Shown one piece after another: positions 1 through 5,818 of a DNA stretch of 7,522 nt (within the stretch, counting starts at the first letter, position 1; every line of letters starts with the position of its first letter). The notes beneath the pieces are model-generated. The model saw only the letters and a list, made by a program, of their open reading frames with translations. It was not told where the DNA came from and searched no databases. The translations under genes were made by a program, and so were the position numbers. The stretch comes from Clostridium sp. CAG:632 (GTDB lineage: Bacteria; Bacillota; Clostridia; Lachnospirales; Lachnospiraceae), in assembly GCA_000431515.1 (NCBI GenBank), contig HF991370.1, forward strand, positions 22,531 to 30,052, in the 5' to 3' direction.

Positions 1-1167
1 CATATTGTCATCTGTCACTGTCTTAAACCGTGTTCCATCATATCCGTCCAGCCATCCGAGCGGTGCCCGATAAATCTCATTGGTCTCAGTATCATAGACC
101 CGGTCATAGTCCAGGATCGCATCACTCTGTTTCTGGCGCATGATCTCATCACTGGTATTTCTGGCCTCCCAGGATGCCATAATTCCATCCGAAATTTCAC
201 TCAGCGTATTCCGTATCTCCATAGCATTTGCAACTACGGCATCGCTCTGTGCATTTGCATTACTAATAAACGCATCCGTATATTGGATGGAACCGATACA
301 CTGATACAGAAGATCCTGCCACTCGATCAGTTCATTTTCCGCTGCTGTGATCGCCATAATATTATATGCCATGTAATATCCGGCATCAATTCCAAATGCC
401 GAATTCAGATTTCCGGAAAAATCCACAACATCTGCTGTAAACATCCCTTCTCCTCGATTTCCGTATGCATCTGTAAATGTAGCATGAACAATTGCCGGAT
501 TTAAGGCTGCATCCTTCAGGGATGTAGTACTCTCGAAGCTTTCTAATGTTGTAAACTCATTAAACCGCGGAAATGTATACCCACTATACTCCGGTTCATC
601 TTTTTCTGCAAAAGATGCATATTCTGGAAAAATCCGGAAGAAATTCTCTGTAGATGGTTCCGCTAAAACCGGCGCATCTGCCATAATATAATACGTACCG
701 CCATAAGCCTCATATGACTGACGATAATATTCTTTACCGGTCTCGCTGTGCATCAGCGGCATCGCCTTTAACAGCAAAAACACCTGATTGACCGGTTCCT
801 CCGGATCATACACATGAATGGAATGAAACATACTGTCTGCTCCTGTCTCCACTGTCCAGCCACTTGGAATCTGCATACTGAATGCATCTGACTGGTATAA
901 CTCCAGGGTTGTCTGTGACGCCTTGGTCGGAACGATCTGTATCTCCTCATCCGCCGTCTGTTTTATATCCTTCCCAACGGCCCAGTCAACAGCTTCTGTA
1001 GCTTCCTGTGTATTCCGGGCATCATATGTAGATACATCTTTTCCGGAAAATTGTCCTTCCGTCCCTTTTCCCCATCTGCCGCAGGCACTCATAACCGGCA
1101 CTGTGACCAATAAAAGACTGATTGCTACTCCTATCCGGCTTCCTCGTTTTTTCCGTTTTCCGCTCAT
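1..1167 (-). CDS. Putative secreted lipoprotein, 5' part only (runs off the left edge)
   Basis: An open frame of 389 codons runs from an ATG at 1167 to the window edge without a stop. The start has a GGAGG ribosome binding site seven bases upstream. The N-terminus is very basic (MSGKRKKRGSR), followed by a hydrophobic stretch (about residues 12-25) and MSAC with Cys29. That fits a lipoprotein signal peptide, although Met at -3 is not the usual Leu. After about 50 low-complexity, Thr/Glu-rich residues comes a segment around residues 88-105 with FSMQIPSGWTVE, a pattern seen in several extracytoplasmic lipoproteins. Residues 330-389 are rich in Asp, Tyr and Trp (YDRVYDTETNEIYRA, then GWLDGYDG). 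I do not recognise a defined family and assign no function. It probably sits on the outer face of the membrane. It is transcribed in the same direction as copA but lies beyond the copA terminator, so it is likely a separate unit. Confidence 0.85.
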   Translation of the reverse strand, partial: MSGKRKKRGSRIGVAISLLLVTVPVMSACGRWGKGTEGQFSGKDVSTYDARNTQEATEAVDWAVGKDIKQTADEEIQIVPTKASQTTLELYQSDAFSMQIPSGWTVETGADSMFHSIHVYDPEEPVNQVFLLLKAMPLMHSETGKEYYRQSYEAYGGTYYIMADAPVLAEPSTENFFRIFPEYASFAEKDEPEYSGYTFPRFNEFTTLESFESTTSLKDAALNPAIVHATFTDAYGNRGEGMFTADVVDFSGNLNSAFGIDAGYYMAYNIMAITAAENELIEWQDLLYQCIGSIQYTDAFISNANAQSDAVVANAMEIRNTLSEISDGIMASWEARNTSDEIMRQKQSDAILDYDRVYDTETNEIYRAPLGWLDGYDGTRFKTVTDDNM

Positions 1168-1191
1168 ATAAATTCCTCCCTCTCTTATGGC

Positions 1192-1210
1192 ATTCAGGTT
1201 ATCCCTGAAT
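1192..1210 (-). promoter_or_regulatory. Small perfect hairpin in the lipoprotein gene 5' UTR
   Basis: ATTCAGG and CCTGAAT form a perfect 7-bp stem with a 5-nt loop, ending about 14 nt upstream of the GGAGG site of the lipoprotein gene. No T-run follows, so it is not a terminator. It may stabilise the mRNA or affect translation; its role is not known. Confidence 0.4.
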
Positions 1211-1232
1211 AAAACAACTCACCTATAGTATA

Positions 1233-1261
1233 ATTATATAATATTTTCTCGATTTTTATAA
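1233..1261 (-). promoter_or_regulatory. Possible promoter of the lipoprotein gene
   Basis: On the minus strand a perfect TATAAT (1238-1233) is preceded after 17 bp by TTATAA (1261-1256), a 4/6 match to the -35 consensus. It lies between the copA terminator and the lipoprotein start, where a promoter is expected. The stretch is very AT-rich and alternative -10 boxes exist (TATACT a few bases further on), so the exact hexamers are uncertain. Confidence 0.45.
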
Positions 1262-1275
1262 GCCTGTATTTTTTT

Positions 1276-1297
1276 AATTGAATTATAATTGAATTAT
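1276..1297. repeat. Perfect 11-bp tandem repeat, two copies
   Basis: AATTGAATTAT occurs twice head to tail (1276-1286 and 1287-1297), between the copA terminator and the probable lipoprotein promoter. The period is close to one helical turn. It may be a simple AT-rich duplication or act as an upstream element for the promoter. Confidence 0.6.
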
Positions 1298-1302
1298 GAT
1301 TG

Positions 1303-1337
1303 AAAAAGCCGATCGGATCTTACGATCCGACCGGCTT
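1303..1337 (-). terminator. Rho-independent terminator of the csoR-copA operon
   Basis: On the minus strand a 14-bp stem (arms 1324-1337 and 1306-1319, one G-U wobble) closes on a four-base loop GTAA, a GNRA-type tetraloop. It is followed by TTTTT (1307-1303, the first T's also pairing in the stem). It starts 15 nt after the copA stop codon, the expected place for the end of the copper operon. Confidence 0.88.
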
Positions 1338-1351
1338 CGGCTTATTGTCCG

Positions 1352-1561
1352 TTACTGAATATCTGTCACCTTATAATCCTGATCCTCAACAGCCTTCTTC
1401 AGCACTTCATCTGTAACCGTTTCTTTCAAAGTCACTACTGCAGATCCCTTCTCATGACTTACTTCCGCCTGTTCTACCTGATCCAGTGCCTCTAATGCTT
1501 TCTTTACCCGTGCTTCACAATGTCCGCACATCATTCCTTCAATCTTCATTGTCTTTGTCAT
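1352..1561 (-). CDS. Possible separately initiated CopZ-like copper chaperone (in-frame, inside copA)
   Basis: Codon 810 of copA is an ATG at 1561, preceded by GGAGG (1574-1570) with an 8-nt spacer, an ideal ribosome binding site. Starting there gives a 69-aa protein beginning MTKTMKIEGMMCGHCEARVK. That is the length and layout of a free CopZ: one ferredoxin-like metal-binding domain with an MxCxxC Cu(I) site (Cys12, Cys15) and no membrane segment. As a cytoplasmic chaperone it would carry Cu(I) to the pump. The upstream linker is A-rich and low in complexity, like an intergenic spacer, which suggests that separate copA and copZ genes became joined by loss of a stop codon. The RBS and start are seen directly; use of the internal start is inferred. 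E. coli copA is known to yield a free chaperone-like product from one gene by frameshifting, a different mechanism with a similar result. Confidence 0.55.
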   Translation of the reverse strand: MTKTMKIEGMMCGHCEARVKKALEALDQVEQAEVSHEKGSAVVTLKETVTDEVLKKAVEDQDYKVTDIQ

Positions 1562-3988
1562 TTTATTTTCCTCCGATTCTTTTTTATTTTTTTCTGTTAT
1601 TCCGTTCTCATTTGTTGCTTCATTTTCATTTAATATTGCATTCTTATCACCGGCTGCTGCATCTATATGCTTTCTCCGGTTCCGGTCTCTTCCGGAGTTA
1701 TGGATTTTCACCAGATTCAGCCGCAACGCATTCGTTACCACACAGAAGCTGGAAAGACTCATCGCTGCCGCACCGAACATCGGATTTAACTGCCAGCCAA
1801 ACAGCGGGATCCAGACACCTGCTGCCAGCGGAATTCCGATGATGTTATAAATAAATGCCCAGAACAGGTTCTCATGAATGTTCCGGAGTGTCCGTCTGCT
1901 TAACCGGATAGCCGCCGGTACATCACTTAACCGGCTCTTCATCAGTACGACATCCGCCGCATCAATTGCAATATCCGTTCCGGCACCGATTGCAATACCG
2001 ATATCTGCTCTGGTCAGTGCCGGTGCATCATTGATACCGTCACCTACCATGGCTACCTTGCCTTTTTTCTTCAACTGCCGGATCACCGCTTCCTTACCAT
2101 CCGGTAATACGCCTGCAATGACTTCGTCCACACCGACCTGAGCTCCGATTGCCTGTGCGGTCTGCTCATTGTCACCGGTCAACATTACCACATGGACACC
2201 CATGTTTTTCAGCTCCCGAATCGCCTGTGGACTGTCTTCCTTTATTACGTCCGCAACCGCTATCACACCCAGCAGCTCCCGGTTGCCATCTGCCTTCTGT
2301 CTTGCGAAATAAAGCGGTGTCTTACCTTCTTTCGCCAGCCGGTCTGCCCGCATCTTGATATCCATCTCCGCATTCAACTGCGTTCCGATATACACCGCAT
2401 TTCCGCCCCAGATAGTTTCTGTGCCGATCGTACCGGATAATCCATTGCCCGGCAGCACCCGGAAATCCTGCACCTCCAGACTCTGTACCGGATAGTCTTC
2501 ACAATATGCCAGTACCGCCTTCGCCAACGGATGCTCACTCTGCTTCTCCAATGCGCAGGCAAAGGTCAGCAGTTCTTCCTCCGACAATCCGTCTCCCGGC
2601 AGAATATCCGTAACTCTCGGTTCGCCCCCGGTGATCGTACCGGTCTTATCAAGAGCTACGATCTCCGTCTTACCGGTTTCCTCCAGCGAGACTGCAGTCT
2701 TAAACAGGATCCCGTTCTTTGCACCGACGCCGTTACCTACCATGATTGCGACCGGAGTTGCCAGTCCCAATGCACATGGACAGCTGATAACCAGTACCGA
2801 GATGCCCCGCGCCAGAGCAAATCCAAAGCTTTCTCCTACAAATATCCACACCAGAATCGTAATCAATGCGATGCCGATGACTACCGGTACAAATACGCCG
2901 GACACCTTATCTGCTACCTTGGCGATCGGCGCCTTCGTCGCCGCTGCATCACTGACCATCCGGATGATCTGTGCCAGTGTCGTATCCTCGCCCACATGTG
3001 TTGCCCGGCATTTCAGGAAGCCGGACTGATTACTCGTAGCCGCCGATACGGTACTACCCGGCTCTTTATCGACCGGTATGCTTTCTCCTGTCAGTGCAGA
3101 CTCATTTACCGCACTGTTACCTTCTATTACAACACCATCTACCGGTATGTTCTCACCCGGACGTACCACAAACAGATCTCCCTGCTTTACCTGACTTATT
3201 GCCACAACTACTTCCTGCCCATCCCGCAGAATCGTAGCTGTCTTCGGTGCCAGCCGCATCAGACTCTTGATTGCATCCGTGGTCCTTCCCTTCGACTTCG
3301 CCTCCAGCATCTTTCCGACCGTGATCAGCGTCAGGATCATAGCCGCCGATTCAAAATAGAAATCATGCATATAGGACATGACACGTTCCATATCCCCGTT
3401 CATCTGTGCATCCGTCATTGCAAATAATGCATAGGTACTGTATCCGAACGCTGCAGTCGCACCGAGTGCTACCAGTGTATCCATATTCGGTGCGCGGTGA
3501 AGCAGCCCCCGGAATCCACTGATAAAGAACTTCTGGTTGATCACCATAATGATGATGGTCAGCAGCATCTGGAACAATCCCATTGCCACATGATTGTCTG
3601 CCATAAATGCAGGCAACGGCCAGCCCCACATCATATGCCCCATCGATACATACATCAGGATGATCAGAAATCCAACAGATGCGATCAGCCGATTTTTCAG
3701 TGCAGGTGTCGCTTTATCCTTCAATGACTCCTCCATTGCCCGGATGGAATCATATCCGTTATGACCGGAGGAAGCCTCCGATCCGGCTGCGCCCTTTCTG
3801 CTTGCGCCGTATCCGGCTGCCTCAACTGCCCGGATAACGTCATCTGCCGCCGCCGTTCCTTCTACTCCCATGGAATTCGTCAGCAGACTGACAGAACAGG
3901 ATGTAACTCCCGGGACCTTGGAAACTGCTTTTTCCACTCTGGAACTGCATGCTGCACAGCTCATTCCGGTTACATGATACTGCTCCAT
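1352..3988 (-). CDS. copA: Cu(I)-exporting P1B-1 ATPase CopA with C-terminal CopZ-like domain
   Basis: This 878-aa inner-membrane pump uses ATP to export Cu(I) from the cytoplasm. Visible parts, in order: an N-terminal heavy-metal domain with GMSCAAC (residues 8-14); membrane helices from about 100 to 225; the actuator loop with TGES (300-303); the ion-channel motif CPC (403-405); the phosphorylation motif DKTGT (447-451); the nucleotide-domain SEHP (484-487); TGDN (604-607); GDGINDAP (649-656); then Tyr-Asn (714-715) and MxxSS (743-747) in the last two helices. CPC, YN and MxxSS together mark the Cu(I) subgroup. After about residue 765 an A-rich-coded, Asn/Glu/Lys-rich linker leads to a second metal-binding domain, GMMCGHC (818-824). 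I chose the ATG at 3988 because GGTGAT just upstream matches the anti-SD when placed at normal spacing. A TTG at 4000 would add only four residues. The gene follows csoR after 82 nt and is probably co-transcribed and copper-induced. Confidence 0.96.
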   Translation of the reverse strand: MEQYHVTGMSCAACSSRVEKAVSKVPGVTSCSVSLLTNSMGVEGTAAADDVIRAVEAAGYGASRKGAAGSEASSGHNGYDSIRAMEESLKDKATPALKNRLIASVGFLIILMYVSMGHMMWGWPLPAFMADNHVAMGLFQMLLTIIIMVINQKFFISGFRGLLHRAPNMDTLVALGATAAFGYSTYALFAMTDAQMNGDMERVMSYMHDFYFESAAMILTLITVGKMLEAKSKGRTTDAIKSLMRLAPKTATILRDGQEVVVAISQVKQGDLFVVRPGENIPVDGVVIEGNSAVNESALTGESIPVDKEPGSTVSAATSNQSGFLKCRATHVGEDTTLAQIIRMVSDAAATKAPIAKVADKVSGVFVPVVIGIALITILVWIFVGESFGFALARGISVLVISCPCALGLATPVAIMVGNGVGAKNGILFKTAVSLEETGKTEIVALDKTGTITGGEPRVTDILPGDGLSEEELLTFACALEKQSEHPLAKAVLAYCEDYPVQSLEVQDFRVLPGNGLSGTIGTETIWGGNAVYIGTQLNAEMDIKMRADRLAKEGKTPLYFARQKADGNRELLGVIAVADVIKEDSPQAIRELKNMGVHVVMLTGDNEQTAQAIGAQVGVDEVIAGVLPDGKEAVIRQLKKKGKVAMVGDGINDAPALTRADIGIAIGAGTDIAIDAADVVLMKSRLSDVPAAIRLSRRTLRNIHENLFWAFIYNIIGIPLAAGVWIPLFGWQLNPMFGAAAMSLSSFCVVTNALRLNLVKIHNSGRDRNRRKHIDAAAGDKNAILNENEATNENGITEKNKKESEENKMTKTMKIEGMMCGHCEARVKKALEALDQVEQAEVSHEKGSAVVTLKETVTDEVLKKAVEDQDYKVTDIQ
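1570..1574 (-). promoter_or_regulatory. Internal ribosome binding site GGAGG in copA
   Basis: GGAGG lies 8 nt upstream of the in-frame ATG at 1561, within codons for Glu-Ser-Glu-Glu of the CopA linker. A core this strong with optimal spacing directly before a complete domain is unlikely to be only a coding accident. It decides the possible CopZ start. Confidence 0.6.
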
Positions 3989-4040
3989 GATTATCACCAA
4001 CCTTCTGTTTTATTTTTATTTTCATTTTCAATTTTTCTAT

Positions 4041-4068
4041 TCTTGTTTTCCGGTTCTTGTTTCCCGGT
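4041..4068. repeat. 14-bp tandem repeat between csoR and copA
   Basis: TCTTGTTTTCCGGT (4041-4054) and TCTTGTTTCCCGGT (4055-4068) follow head to tail with one mismatch. A third, degraded copy (TCTTATTTCATCAA, 4069-4082) overlaps the csoR stop codon. The rest of the 82-nt spacer is A-rich on the coding strand. The repeat probably arose by slippage; it might set spacing or keep the copA RBS unstructured. Confidence 0.6.
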
Positions 4069-4070
4069 TC

Positions 4071-4379
4071 TTATTTCATCAATTTCTGAAGAACCGTTAC
4101 CAGCTCGTCAACCGTTTCTTCTTTTCCCTCTTTAATATCCCTTGTTACACAGGTTTTTATGTGGTTTGCCAGAAGAACTTTATTAAAACTGTTCAATGCC
4201 GCATTGACCGCCGACACCTGAACCAGAATGTCTGTACAATATGCATCCCGTTCTACCATTCCACGAATCCCGCGTATCTGGCCCTCGATCCGGTTCAACC
4301 GATGGATCAGATCCTTATATTCCTGTTCGTCCCGCTCCTTTGTCTTGTGGGAACAACAACAGTTATTCTCTTCCTGCAT
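4071..4379 (-). CDS. csoR: Copper-sensing transcriptional repressor CsoR
   Basis: This 102-aa all-helical DNA-binding protein belongs to the CsoR/RcnR/FrmR family. It represses its own operon and leaves DNA when Cu(I) binds. The core HRLNRIEGQIRGIRGMVE (residues 26-43) is the family hallmark. The Cu(I) ligands are present as Cys48 (DAYCTDIL), His73 and Cys77 (ANHIKTC), the Cys-His-Cys set of true CsoR rather than the patterns of nickel or formaldehyde sensors. The N-terminus carries an extra CCCSH (residues 7-11), which could bind metal. The ATG at 4379 has GAGG six bases upstream, and the length is normal for the family. It is the first gene of the copper operon, 82 nt ahead of copA, with a matching operator in its promoter. 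Confidence 0.95.
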   Translation of the reverse strand: MQEENNCCCSHKTKERDEQEYKDLIHRLNRIEGQIRGIRGMVERDAYCTDILVQVSAVNAALNSFNKVLLANHIKTCVTRDIKEGKEETVDELVTVLQKLMK

Positions 4380-4426
4380 GATGCGCCTCGCTTTCTGTTG
4401 CTATGTGTTATCTCATTACGGTTGTT

Positions 4427-4455
4427 ATTATATACCCCCTATGGGTATATCGCAA
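4427..4455 (-). promoter_or_regulatory. csoR-copA promoter
   Basis: On the minus strand TTGCGA (4455-4450, 4/6 match to TTGACA) and a perfect TATAAT (4432-4427) are separated by exactly 17 bp. Transcription should start near 4420, about 40 nt before the csoR ATG. The spacer is filled by the CsoR-type operator, so repressor and RNA polymerase cannot bind together. Confidence 0.8.
4430..4450. promoter_or_regulatory. CsoR operator (copper-responsive)
   Basis: ATATACCC (4430-4437) and GGGTATAT (4443-4450) are perfect 8-bp inverted arms around a 5-bp centre CCTAT. Runs of C and G flanked by TAT/ATA in a pseudo-palindrome are typical of CsoR sites (for example TACCC...GGGTA in Bacillus). It occupies the -35/-10 spacer and overlaps the upstream part of the -10 box. 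Repression in low copper and induction by Cu(I) follow from this position. Confidence 0.85.
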
Positions 4456-4478
4456 GTGGTGAAACAGAATAAATTTTA

Positions 4479-5645
4479 TTAAAAAGAAACATCGTCATAT
4501 GTGTCTAGAAAATGATGTTTCACGCCGTCCTTTTTGTAAGCAATGATCGTACTTAAATTTACATTCTCAACGCTCCGGAAAATGTTCTTCTCGATCACCG
4601 GATTCTGTTCTGCCAGCGTCCGGATCAGCTCCTTGATTTCTGCACGTTTGGAGCCCTTCTCCGTTCCGCCGCAGGAAGCACAGCTCTCCGTAAATCGGCA
4701 GGCACATTGTATAAACTGCAAATGATTGTAATCCCGCCAGTGCTTGATGGCATCCTCGCGAACAAGATACAGCGGCCGGATCAGCTCCATGCCTTCAAAG
4801 TTCGTACTGTGCAGCTTCGGCATCATGGTCTGCACCTGTCCACCATAAAGCATTCCCATAAGAATCGTTTCAATCACATCATCATAATGGTGTCCGAGTG
4901 CGATCTTATTACAGCCCAGCTCTTTGGCCTTACTGTATAAATACCCCCGCCGCATTCTGGCGCAGAGATAGCACGGAGAATCACCCACGTCTGCCACCGT
5001 ATCAAAGATTTCTGTCTTAAACACCGTAATCGGCACATGAAGCAGCTTCGCATTGGTTAAAATCCGCTGATAATTCACATCATTATATCCCGGATTCATA
5101 ACCAGATATACAACCTCGAAATTCTTTCTGCCATGGCGCTCCAGCTCCTGAAACAGCTTCGCCATAAGCATGGAATCCTTACCGCCGGAAATGCAGACCG
5201 CAATCTTATCCCCATCCTGTATCATCTCATATTCATTGATACCCTGCGTAAACTTCCGCCAGATGTCTTTCCGGAATTTCTTCACAATGCTCCGCTCCAC
5301 ATCCTTGCAGATCGTATCAGTATCTAACTGTTCCTGCTCCAACCGGCCCATCATTTCATTCAGATGAATCCGCAGATATTCCACAAATCCTCCCTGAATG
5401 CTATATGCCTCACAGCCACGCTGCTCCAGTTCCTCTGCCCATTCGTCACTCCGGCTGCCGGTATAACATAATAAATAAATCGGTTTATCCTTCGGAAACT
5501 CCGGTACTTCGTCCCCAAACGGTTCATAAAACAGATTCTCCGCCCCCGGACAGGTCTCCTGAGCAAAATCCTCGGGTTTTCGCATATCGATCAGGCGTTT
5601 TTCCCGACGATCCTGCATATATTCTTCTATGGTTCTTTTATACAT
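4479..5645 (-). CDS. Rhodanese / TtcA-type PP-loop fusion, probable tRNA thiolation enzyme
   Basis: This 388-aa cytoplasmic protein has two parts. Residues 1-95 are a rhodanese domain with the active loop CYTGSR (Cys60 as persulfide carrier). Residues about 120-388 are an adenylating PP-loop domain: SGGKDS (153-158), PCYLC (Cys225, Cys228) and GHHYDD (251-256). A C-terminal Cys cluster follows (Cys314, Cys316, Cys322, Cys325 in CASCGG). The SGGKDS, CxxC and late CxxCG order matches TtcA, which makes 2-thiocytidine in tRNA using a [4Fe-4S] cluster. By analogy Cys225, Cys228 and Cys322 would hold the cluster. The rhodanese part could supply the sulfur in cis. Free TtcA is about 310 aa, and the extra length here is mostly the rhodanese domain. 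The ATG at 5645 has GAGGAG five bases upstream. The exact tRNA target is inferred, and a different thiolated position is possible. It stops 24 bp before the csoR promoter with no clear terminator, so some readthrough into csoR is possible. Confidence 0.85.
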   Translation of the reverse strand: MYKRTIEEYMQDRREKRLIDMRKPEDFAQETCPGAENLFYEPFGDEVPEFPKDKPIYLLCYTGSRSDEWAEELEQRGCEAYSIQGGFVEYLRIHLNEMMGRLEQEQLDTDTICKDVERSIVKKFRKDIWRKFTQGINEYEMIQDGDKIAVCISGGKDSMLMAKLFQELERHGRKNFEVVYLVMNPGYNDVNYQRILTNAKLLHVPITVFKTEIFDTVADVGDSPCYLCARMRRGYLYSKAKELGCNKIALGHHYDDVIETILMGMLYGGQVQTMMPKLHSTNFEGMELIRPLYLVREDAIKHWRDYNHLQFIQCACRFTESCASCGGTEKGSKRAEIKELIRTLAEQNPVIEKNIFRSVENVNLSTIIAYKKDGVKHHFLDTYDDVSF

Positions 5646-5725
5646 AATGACTCCTCTTACATTTTACATGCCTGTTACTTTCATTTTTTCATTGCTTATC
5701 CTACCATCTTTCCATGCATTTGAAA
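5646..5725. other. Short intergenic region upstream of the rhodanese-TtcA gene
   Basis: These 80 bases between the metY terminator and the rhodanese-TtcA start should hold that gene's promoter. The best -10-like box on the minus strand is TAAAAT inside CATGTAAAATG, but I find no convincing -35 at the right distance. The RBS GAGGAG is clear. Nothing else is visible. Confidence 0.4.
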
Positions 5726-5769
5726 ATAGAAAAAGAGGAATTCCTTTGGGTTTCAGGAATTCCCCTTCT
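5726..5769 (-). terminator. Rho-independent terminator of metY
   Basis: On the minus strand GGGGAATTCC (5765-5756) pairs with GGAATTCCTC (5744-5735), a 10-bp stem with one G-U pair around an 11-nt loop. It can be extended by A-U pairs, and TTTTT then TATTTTC follow. It lies about 50 nt after the metY stop codon. Confidence 0.85.
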
Positions 5770-5818
5770 GCTTCTTGTTTCAACTTCTTAGGAAATAGGT
5801 TTTTCGTTTTCTTACTGT

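Noticed and set aside
283..504. Small plus-strand open frames over 283-504 and 923-1171
   Set aside because: They lie opposite the continuous minus-strand lipoprotein frame, which has the RBS and signal peptide.
2531..3427. 298-aa open frame on the plus strand opposite copA
   Set aside because: It lies wholly antisense to a highly conserved P-type ATPase, has odd Cys/His/Arg-rich composition, no RBS and no family resemblance. It is a shadow of the copA codons.
3989..4000. TTG start four codons upstream of copA's ATG
   Set aside because: The anti-SD match GGTGAT fits the ATG at 3988 with normal spacing, and that gives a standard N-terminus running into the GMSCAAC domain.
4456..4482. Terminator between the rhodanese-TtcA gene and csoR
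   Set aside because: Only an AT-only palindrome (AATAAA/TTTATT) is present, too weak for an intrinsic terminator.
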